DNA of 21,159 bases from positions 1 through 21,159 of IMG/VR virus record IMGVR_UViG_3300009502_000234; one strand, 5' to 3'. This DNA is from a virus. Positions 14,989 through 21,159 of this stretch are shown one piece after another; the stretch's first letter is position 1; each line of letters opens with the position of its first letter. Made by a program: the position numbers and the translations under genes. The notes beneath the pieces are model-generated. The model did no database searches. It saw only the letters and a program-made list of their open reading frames with translations, and was not told the DNA's origin.

Positions 14989-16527
14989 ATGGCAGTACAA
15001 AAAGGTCAAGTTCGACCCTTTCAATTATATGAGGGTCAATGGCATACTGGGTTAACAATGGAAACCCACTTAGCCAATATGTATAAAAAGATGCCTTATT
15101 ATGCATCTGATATGGTAGAGAAAATGTTCGAATCTACTTTTGGAGACGATATTATTTCTCATGTAAATCAATATCCTGTATTTAAAGCTAAAGATAGAGT
15201 ATATCGTTGGTTAGGTGTTGGTATGACAGAGAAGAATATTCCTTTAATTCAAGCATGGGAAGATAAATCAGGTAGTATTCCTGTAGGTACATCTACACCT
15301 TATATTGGTGCAAACTCTACAGATTTCTTCTTAGATTTTGGAGAAAAGTTGTTTGGTAGTAAACAACATATCGTAGGTATGAAACCTGATCTATATAGAT
15401 TATGGATTCTTGAAGAACCTACAATGATTGAAGCTGGACGTTGGAGATACAGGTGTCAATTAACTGGTTCTGATGGGGTATATATTCCTAAAGAAGAGTT
15501 AAAAGCTGGAACAAGATGGTCAGGTGATGGTGGTTTGGTTGCAAATGACTTTTCACGTGATGGTTATCAACCTACATTTACTAGTCCATTTGAATTTGAG
15601 AATAGAATGTCTCAATTCCGTACTATGATTAAAGTACCTGGTTCAGTTTATCGTGAAGGTAAATATGGTGATAATGTTTATATGTTCAAATTCTTAGATT
15701 CTGATGGTAATCAACACAAAATTTGGTTTGATGCATATTGGTACACATTTTTAAAAATGAACAGAGTTGATAGAGCTAAAAAATTCTTGTATGACAAATC
15801 TAACAAATTAGCTGATGGAACAACTGCTAACGTAGATTCACAAACAGGTATGCCAGCAGATGAAGGTTCAGGATTATATGAACTTATGTCAGCAGGTAAT
15901 ATTCACCCATACTATCCAGGTGGTTTATCAGTAGATTATATCACTAAAGTTATTTTGGATGCGTCTGTAACTAAAGTACCTGAAGATAAACGTGCTATTA
16001 CAATTATGGCAGGTGAATATGGTCTAGTAGATTTGCATAAAATGTTACGTAGAGATTTGATTTCTACATATACAACTCCAGCTTATATGGGGGATACTAC
16101 TGGTCGTGCTTATCAATGGTCAGGTAATAAAGTTCATGTAAACTTAGGTCAGATTACTGGTTATGCTGATGTTAATGGTGTTAAAGTAACATTCATGCAT
16201 GCTCCACATAAAGATAATCCAACTCGTAATAAATTGTTATATCAAAATGGTGGTCGTGCTAGTTCATACGAATATGATATTTTAGACTTTGGTACTACTA
16301 ATGGTCGTCCAAATATCCAACGTGTAGAATTAGAAGGTGAGAATGATATTTACGCATTACAATTAGGTATTAGATCAGCATTTGGATCTCGTGGTTCTGA
16401 AAAGATGCCAGCTATAGTATCAACTGAAACAGATATGGATGTTATCCATTATATGTCTTGGATTGGTTCTATTATTTGGAATCCTACTAAGGTTATTAGA
16501 TTAATACCTGCTGTTCTTTACAGATAA
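14989..16527 (+). CDS. Major capsid protein
   Basis: A 512-residue protein in the expected place after portal and scaffold. It has the mixed alpha/beta, Gly/Tyr/Trp-rich composition of HK97-fold capsid proteins of Bacteroidota phages. The N-terminal region carries HLANMYKKMPYYASDMVEKM (helical, residues 27-46). The C-terminal region is beta-rich (NDIYALQLGIRSAFG, VIRLIPAVLYR). Codon use differs from the neighbours: Arg is about half CGT (13 by my count) rather than mostly AGA, and GGT is frequent, as expected for the most abundant protein. The start at 14989 is the first ATG of the frame, 27 bases after the scaffold stop, in an A/T-rich leader without Shine-Dalgarno. It may share the transcript from the promoter at 13681. 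Confidence 0.8.
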   Translation: MAVQKGQVRPFQLYEGQWHTGLTMETHLANMYKKMPYYASDMVEKMFESTFGDDIISHVNQYPVFKAKDRVYRWLGVGMTEKNIPLIQAWEDKSGSIPVGTSTPYIGANSTDFFLDFGEKLFGSKQHIVGMKPDLYRLWILEEPTMIEAGRWRYRCQLTGSDGVYIPKEELKAGTRWSGDGGLVANDFSRDGYQPTFTSPFEFENRMSQFRTMIKVPGSVYREGKYGDNVYMFKFLDSDGNQHKIWFDAYWYTFLKMNRVDRAKKFLYDKSNKLADGTTANVDSQTGMPADEGSGLYELMSAGNIHPYYPGGLSVDYITKVILDASVTKVPEDKRAITIMAGEYGLVDLHKMLRRDLISTYTTPAYMGDTTGRAYQWSGNKVHVNLGQITGYADVNGVKVTFMHAPHKDNPTRNKLLYQNGGRASSYEYDILDFGTTNGRPNIQRVELEGENDIYALQLGIRSAFGSRGSEKMPAIVSTETDMDVIHYMSWIGSIIWNPTKVIRLIPAVLYR

Positions 16528-16564
16528 TAAAAACATAGTATAATAAATACAAAAAGAAAAAGTC

Positions 16565-17518
16565 ATGACAAATTCGAGTGCTAGTGGAAAAGGTGTAGTA
16601 GAAAATACTACACCTAAATCCTGTTTAATACCTGGAAAAATAGTAAAAGTACGTCCTGTACCTGTGAGAAAAACTCCTTTTATTGTAGGAACTGATAGAG
16701 ATAGAATCAAGAGTGAACAAATAATGCTAACTGGGACATCAAGAAGTATTATATGCCCTAAATATGACAATGGTAGATTTGTAGAGCCATTAACATGGGA
16801 AGAACGAGAGTATCTTGAAAAAGCATTAGGAGTTAATTTGGATATAAATAAACCAAATGATAACTACTTAAATGAAGTACGAATTCAAGTTAGTAAAAAT
16901 TCAGATGATATTGGTGATGTTTTTACAGAATTAGATTTAGGTACTCCAGATGGTTTCTTAGCATGGAGAGTGTGTTTAGTTGCACCAGAAGTAGCTAGTG
17001 AAAAAAATCCAGAAGGACATTATAAAGCAGAACATTGGTTTTATTTAGATGATGATGAAGTACAAGAAACATCTGATAGAGATGGTAATAAAGTTGAAGA
17101 TGATTGTCTTAAATTCCTTTACACTATTGAAGATAATAAAGAAAAATTATATAATTTCTTACGTACATTTAATTTAATCTTTAAAACTAATAAACGAATA
17201 GATAAACAATCTGCTAGTTCAGATTGGATTTATAATGAAATAAAAGGTTTGATTAAATCAAGAGAAAGTAGAACTAGGGTACATCAATTAGTAGAAATGG
17301 TTAAAAAAGATTTAGCTAGTTACGAATTAAAATTGGTTATTCAAGATGCACTTTCAATTGGGGAGATTAAATACAATAGTTCATTGAACGAATATACTAA
17401 TTCAGTAAATGAAGTAATAGGTAAGAGTTTAAAAGATGTTGAAGATTTTTTACGTAATCCGGCTAATCAAATTAAACGAGAGCATATTAAAGCACAAATA
17501 AAGTTACAATTAAAATAA
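16565..17518 (+). CDS. Virion-block protein, unknown function
   Basis: A 317-residue protein following the capsid gene, with no enzymatic motif that I recognise. It has a flexible N-terminus, a basic beta segment (KIVKVRPVPVRKTPFIVGTD), LTWEEREYLEKALGVN (about residues 78-93), an acidic Asp-rich stretch (DDDEVQETSDRDGNKVEDD around 160-178) and a long helical C-terminus. It lies four bases ahead of the neck protein gene, so the two are probably translated together. A capsid-stabilising, cargo or head-completion role is plausible from position only. Its start codon follows a 37-base A-rich gap after the capsid gene. Confidence 0.65.
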   Translation: MTNSSASGKGVVENTTPKSCLIPGKIVKVRPVPVRKTPFIVGTDRDRIKSEQIMLTGTSRSIICPKYDNGRFVEPLTWEEREYLEKALGVNLDINKPNDNYLNEVRIQVSKNSDDIGDVFTELDLGTPDGFLAWRVCLVAPEVASEKNPEGHYKAEHWFYLDDDEVQETSDRDGNKVEDDCLKFLYTIEDNKEKLYNFLRTFNLIFKTNKRIDKQSASSDWIYNEIKGLIKSRESRTRVHQLVEMVKKDLASYELKLVIQDALSIGEIKYNSSLNEYTNSVNEVIGKSLKDVEDFLRNPANQIKREHIKAQIKLQLK

Positions 17519-17521
17519 GAT

Positions 17522-18478
17522 ATGACAGCTAACTCAATGGGTGATAGTTTACAACTATTATTCGAAGCTAGTACTGGAACAAATCGACAGTTTAATAGTA
17601 GAGAAAAGTCATTCTTTTTAAATATGGGAATGACTGACTTTATTAATAAACGTACATTTCCTGATGGAAATACTAAACAAAAAGGTTTAGAAAGTGATAA
17701 TAAACGAATATTAGACTTAGCACCATTATTAGGCACTACATCTGACTTGTATTTTAAAATACGAGATATAGGTGGTACTAATTATGGAGACTTCGTAAGA
17801 GGTACTTATGTTAATGGAGCTATGAGAAATCCTGATAAAGACGCTGATGGTATAACAGATAATGAAACTACGTATGGTACAATCACAGATGCAGAGGACA
17901 TGAAATACGGTGTATTAGTTGAGCTTCGTGATGAAGTCTTATTCATAGTATCTCAGAACTGTGATTTATCATACGGTACAGGAACAAATAAACAATGGCG
18001 ATACAATGTTAGAGTAGATAATATTCCTAACGAATTGTACAATGACCAAATCTATAATTCGTTTAAGCAACCTTATTTTGATTTAGTATGGAAGAAAGAA
18101 TTTGGTAAATCATTACCAACATCTCTATTATCATATAGGAATACTAATGAATTTCGTTCAAGCACTGCTGCGCGTAATAGTAGTACAACAACCCCTTTAA
18201 TTAACCCAGACTGGTATTTTAATGGTACTAGAAGTAGGATATTACAACTATTACCTGGTAAAGGTTGGGAAGTAGAGAAGTATAATGTTACTTATATAAA
18301 GAAACCAAATGAAATAGTGGTGGATTATGTAAGACCAGACAAGCAAGTTCATTGCGAATTGCATCCACAAGTTCATTATGAAGTGATACAATTAGCATTA
18401 AGATTTGCGGCAGAAGCTATTATCCCAAGTATACAGAAATATCAAGTTGTAGATAAAGAGAATAAAGAAAACGAATAA
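17522..18478 (+). CDS. Head-tail connector/neck ring protein
   Basis: A 318-residue protein in the neck position of Bacteroidota phage capsid blocks. A typical stretch near the C-terminus, VTYIKKPNEIVVDY (about 256-269), is followed by CELHPQVHYEVIQLALRFAAEAIIP (278-302). This matches the strand, Cys-Glu-Leu and amphipathic helix layout seen in such ring proteins of crAss-like phages. It would seal the portal opening and receive the tail. A metal-binding-like DxDxDGxxDxE loop lies at residues 105-115. The call comes from pattern and gene order. Confidence 0.65.
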   Translation: MTANSMGDSLQLLFEASTGTNRQFNSREKSFFLNMGMTDFINKRTFPDGNTKQKGLESDNKRILDLAPLLGTTSDLYFKIRDIGGTNYGDFVRGTYVNGAMRNPDKDADGITDNETTYGTITDAEDMKYGVLVELRDEVLFIVSQNCDLSYGTGTNKQWRYNVRVDNIPNELYNDQIYNSFKQPYFDLVWKKEFGKSLPTSLLSYRNTNEFRSSTAARNSSTTTPLINPDWYFNGTRSRILQLLPGKGWEVEKYNVTYIKKPNEIVVDYVRPDKQVHCELHPQVHYEVIQLALRFAAEAIIPSIQKYQVVDKENKENE

Positions 18479-18504
18479 ATAGACTAACAATAACAATTAA
18501 ATAA

Positions 18505-19968
18505 ATGGATTCAAATTTAAAAACTGTATTTGTACAACGTAGTACTATGACTGCTCCTGATGGAACAGCTAACTCTCAAATTTGGGATGCTACTACTACA
18601 GCTACATACATTGAAGATGGTGCAATTGTAGTTACTAATGAATTAGGATTAGTCCTTAATGCTAGTGATACTGCTGATACTATCGTTATTAGAGCACGAC
18701 AAGATGGTTCAGTATATAAATCAGTGTCAATTCCTGTTGCAGATGTTACTAACTATAAAGTATCAACTTATAGACCTGCATTAGAACAATCTACATTTGT
18801 AGGTTATAATGGAACTGATAGTACATTTACTAGTACTTTGACATCTACTGGAACATATCAAGTAAGTATTTGGAGAAACGATGATCCTTTCTATATGGGA
18901 GTAGATCGACCAAAAACTGCATCTTATGTACAAGGTAGTAATAGTCAATTAGCTTTAGGTTTATCTTCTACAGGTGTATCTCAAGCTGAAATCGTAATGG
19001 CACTACAAGATATTATTTATAAATCTTTTGTAAAAACTATTACTGGGTATTCACATGTTGATATTCCAATTAAAATTGAAGTAATCAGTGATTGTGGGGC
19101 TGGTAGTAAAACTGCATTAAATACAACTATCGCAGTTACTAATGAAAGTACATATTTTGTATTAGGTGGTGCAGCAGATGCATCTATGGTTGCTGGAGTT
19201 ATTTTAAGTATTGCTGGTAAATTATATGTTGTAAAAGATTATGATTCTACTGCACATACTGGTAACTTAATGTGCCCATATCAAGGTACAACAGCTACAG
19301 TATATAGTGGCACAAGTGCAACAACTTGTTTTACTTATGTAGGAACAGTTGCTAACTATAATACTGCTAAATTTGGTTTACAAATAACTGGTTTATCTAA
19401 GATATTTGCTACTAATTTGTGGCTATATAGAAAAACTAGATTTGATGTTCAAACTAATACTAATGTAACTGGTCAAGTACGAACTTATGCAGTTGGTAAT
19501 ATAGGCATTGATAAAAAAGGTTTAACTACTACAACTACTACTTATGTTAAAGCAGGTACAATTATACCTGATTTTGGAGCATTTGAAGGAGTAGGTACTT
19601 ATGAACGAGTTAGTGAAATTGAACATGAAAACTTAGGATTTCATGGAGTTGAGAAACAATATCGTGAAAGTATCGCAACTGAAAAACTACATCGTCAATT
19701 AGTATCTGATTTGAATGGTAGTTCCTGTGTATATTCTATACTTAACATGGAAATCAGAAAACAATATAAAGATAACCCTATCAATGTAATTAATGATAGT
19801 AATAATGTTATTATAGCTATTCCTGTAACTTATACAGATAATGGTTCTTCTGCCGTTAGTTTAGCAGAAACTAAAGCTACTGCTACTGGTTATGGTTATG
19901 TAACAGTTTTAGATGCTATTCTGCCTAGTACTTTAGCAGATCAAGCCACCGCTGTAACTACATATTAA
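18505..19968 (+). CDS. Large beta-rich virion protein (tail tube or capsid decoration candidate)
   Basis: A 487-residue protein rich in Thr, Ala, Gly and Val with a beta-strand pattern and no catalytic motif. The first half (about residues 1-150) resembles repeated strand-turn units. The centre has GYSHVDIPIKIEVI and a Gly-rich stretch. A run of Thr (GLTTTTTTYVKAGT) separates a C-terminal domain, GTYERVSEIEHENLGFHGVEKQYRE, which ends with an immunoglobulin-like strand series. A tail-tube, tail-sheath-like or head-decoration protein fits; the choice between them is not possible here. It ends in tandem stops (TAA TAG) just before a strong terminator, so it ends an abundantly expressed transcript. 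Confidence 0.6.
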   Translation: MDSNLKTVFVQRSTMTAPDGTANSQIWDATTTATYIEDGAIVVTNELGLVLNASDTADTIVIRARQDGSVYKSVSIPVADVTNYKVSTYRPALEQSTFVGYNGTDSTFTSTLTSTGTYQVSIWRNDDPFYMGVDRPKTASYVQGSNSQLALGLSSTGVSQAEIVMALQDIIYKSFVKTITGYSHVDIPIKIEVISDCGAGSKTALNTTIAVTNESTYFVLGGAADASMVAGVILSIAGKLYVVKDYDSTAHTGNLMCPYQGTTATVYSGTSATTCFTYVGTVANYNTAKFGLQITGLSKIFATNLWLYRKTRFDVQTNTNVTGQVRTYAVGNIGIDKKGLTTTTTTYVKAGTIIPDFGAFEGVGTYERVSEIEHENLGFHGVEKQYRESIATEKLHRQLVSDLNGSSCVYSILNMEIRKQYKDNPINVINDSNNVIIAIPVTYTDNGSSAVSLAETKATATGYGYVTVLDAILPSTLADQATAVTTY

Positions 19969-19988
19969 TAGTATATAACTTAATTTTC

Positions 19989-20026
19989 AAAGGGTAGTTT
20001 AACTTATAGTTGGGCTACCCTTTTTT
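19989..20026 (+). terminator. Rho-independent terminator
   Basis: AAAGGGTAGTTTAAC at 19989-20003 pairs with GTTGGGCTACCCTTT at 20009-20023 around a five-base TTATA loop: 15 pairs, three of them G-U, all uninterrupted. It is followed by a T tract (20021-20026). This is the strongest hairpin in the window. The reverse strand lacks a comparable T tract, so it acts for + transcription. It separates the capsid and neck transcript from the fibre-like genes. Confidence 0.85.
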
Positions 20027-20032
20027 AATATT

Positions 20033-20587
20033 ATGGAACTAGACTTTTATTTAGAGCAAATCGACAATTATACTATAAAGGTATTTGATAATACACTATC
20101 TACACAAGTTGATACTATAGGAGATATATATCAAATGTCGTTAGATGTAGTATGTAGTAAAATACCAAATGAACAAGTCTTAGGATTAGATTGTTTAAAT
20201 CATGTATTAACTTATCATAGAGATAAAGAAATATATGAGATTACTAGTGATGTATTAGGATTAGGAAATTCGCAAATATTACCAGATGGAATGTATACTT
20301 TAACTTGGACTATTAATAATATTATTAGTAAAGAACATAAATTTTGTGTATATTCTACTATTGAATCACAAATTAATGACTTAATAACTAGTACAGGATA
20401 TAATGTTCAAGTTGGTAACTATGATATTACTTTTACAGGAGATACGTGTGATGGAGATGTAGAGCAAGTAAGAATAGCAATTACTCTAATGGACTATTTA
20501 AGACAAGTTGCAGCAGAAGGTAATGAAGTTGAATGTAATAATACATTAGATAAATTGAATAGAATATTATTAATAATTAATAAATAA
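20033..20587 (+). CDS. Small virion-type protein, unknown
   Basis: A 184-residue protein after the terminator. The first 110 residues are beta-rich (TIKVFDNTLSTQVDTIGDIYQMSLDVV; ILPDGMYTLTWTINNIISKEHKFCVY), with a DGMYTLTW strand as in small phage tail or fibre-attachment domains. The C-terminal 75 residues form a helix-rich tail (ESQINDLITSTGYNV; DGDVEQVRIAITLMDYLRQVA). Three Cys residues lie in the last half. No known family is named. It begins close after the terminator (six bases) with no promoter visible, so it would depend on read-through. The start of the next gene overlaps its stop by one base (TAATG). Confidence 0.6.
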   Translation: MELDFYLEQIDNYTIKVFDNTLSTQVDTIGDIYQMSLDVVCSKIPNEQVLGLDCLNHVLTYHRDKEIYEITSDVLGLGNSQILPDGMYTLTWTINNIISKEHKFCVYSTIESQINDLITSTGYNVQVGNYDITFTGDTCDGDVEQVRIAITLMDYLRQVAAEGNEVECNNTLDKLNRILLIINK

Positions 20588-21159
20588 TGGCAAACCAAAT
20601 ATCAAACGATAAAGGAATTTTTAGATTATATGATGGGACTATAGTATATATTGAAGAAATATTATATAGTGCTGATGGTCAAACTAATTTCGAAGTATCA
20701 TTTAATCCTAATGAACATTTAAATACTATTACAGGAGTAGGTACATTAGCAGGACATAAATATAGAAAAGTACGTCATGCTGGAGATACTAAATGGCAAA
20801 TCCCTGAATATATTGTAGCTGAAAATGGTAAAAATATAGAATTACAAACTACTGATGAGTATTTACAGTGGAGAGTAGTAGGCTCAACTACATGGACTAA
20901 TTTAATATTATTAGATTCCATTAGAGGAAATAATGGTATTCAAGGTATACCCGGATCTGGTATAACAATAGATAGAACTGGTGCATTTGATACTAAACCT
21001 AGTTGCTCAACTACTACTGGAACAACTGGTACAACATTAGGATGTGGATGTACAGGAGTATCTTCTATAGGTGCTAGTGGACTAACTACATTCTTATCAT
21101 TAGGTAATCATATATTAAACGATACTGATGATACAGGAACATATTGGGCTAATGAAGGA
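20587..21159 (+). CDS. Fibre-like protein with collagen-like motif, partial (cut by window end)
   Basis: An open frame of 191 codons that runs off the right edge of the window with no stop. The first part (MANQISNDKGIFRLYDGTIV) is an N-terminal attachment-like domain followed by a beta-rich stretch. A collagen-like NGIQGIPGSGI run (about residues 118-128) has Gly at every third position, typical of trimeric phage fibres. A Thr/Gly/Cys-rich region (TTTGTTGTTLGCGCTG) follows. It is probably the beginning of a tail fibre, head fibre or adhesin gene. Confidence 0.65.
   Translation, partial: MANQISNDKGIFRLYDGTIVYIEEILYSADGQTNFEVSFNPNEHLNTITGVGTLAGHKYRKVRHAGDTKWQIPEYIVAENGKNIELQTTDEYLQWRVVGSTTWTNLILLDSIRGNNGIQGIPGSGITIDRTGAFDTKPSCSTTTGTTGTTLGCGCTGVSSIGASGLTTFLSLGNHILNDTDDTGTYWANEG

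Noticed and set aside
16501-16770. Minus-strand frame spanning the capsid/next-gene junction
   Set aside because: It crosses two real genes and has no independent support.

Overview
The window is about 72% A+T and looks like the capsid-proximal part of a double-stranded DNA tailed phage that infects Bacteroidota. Three things point to that host. Shine-Dalgarno sequences are almost absent and starts sit in A-rich leaders. Three intergenic regions carry the Bacteroidota-type promoter pattern (a -33 TTTG-like box about 20 bases before TAnnTTTG). The TerL-portal-acidic protein-major capsid-neck gene order resembles crAss-like (Crassvirales) and related Bacteroidota phages. The exact lineage cannot be fixed from sequence alone. 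All genes lie on the + strand and use the standard code; 28 of 29 stops are TAA or TGA.

Layout. Positions 1-265 are a gene-free, strongly G-depleted leader with a 14-bp inverted repeat, ending in a good promoter. From there a chain of small, mostly overlapping genes runs to 8.8 kb. It holds a small membrane protein, a RecB/Cas4-type PD-(D/E)XK nuclease, and a four-gene glycan cassette (GT-B glycosyltransferase, GT-A-like glycosyltransferase, class I methyltransferase, GT-A glycosyltransferase with DxD). A DUF3310-type protein, a complete ferritin, several unknown small proteins, a possible HU/IHF-like protein, a CxC zinc-ribbon protein and an unknown protein just before the terminase follow. 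From 8.8 kb the morphogenesis genes run: TerL (8827), portal (11147), acidic scaffold-like protein (13729), major capsid protein (14989), conserved structural unknown (16565), neck/head-tail connector (17522), large virion protein (18505), a strong terminator, then a small virion protein (20033) and the start of a collagen-motif fibre-like protein (20587, cut by the window end).

How it works together. TerL packages DNA through the portal into a capsid built from the major capsid protein, probably on the acidic protein as scaffold, and the neck protein then closes the vertex. The portal and the scaffold/capsid genes have their own promoters, and the terminator at 19989-20026 sits between the abundant virion genes and the fibre-like genes, so protein dosage may be set by local promoters and termination. 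The sugar-transfer cassette and ferritin are accessory cargo placed in the same transcription direction; they may modify virion or host glycans and handle iron.

Three small genes are described here in gaps between the larger ones: 465-527, 1689-1802 (one membrane segment) and 4712-4882.
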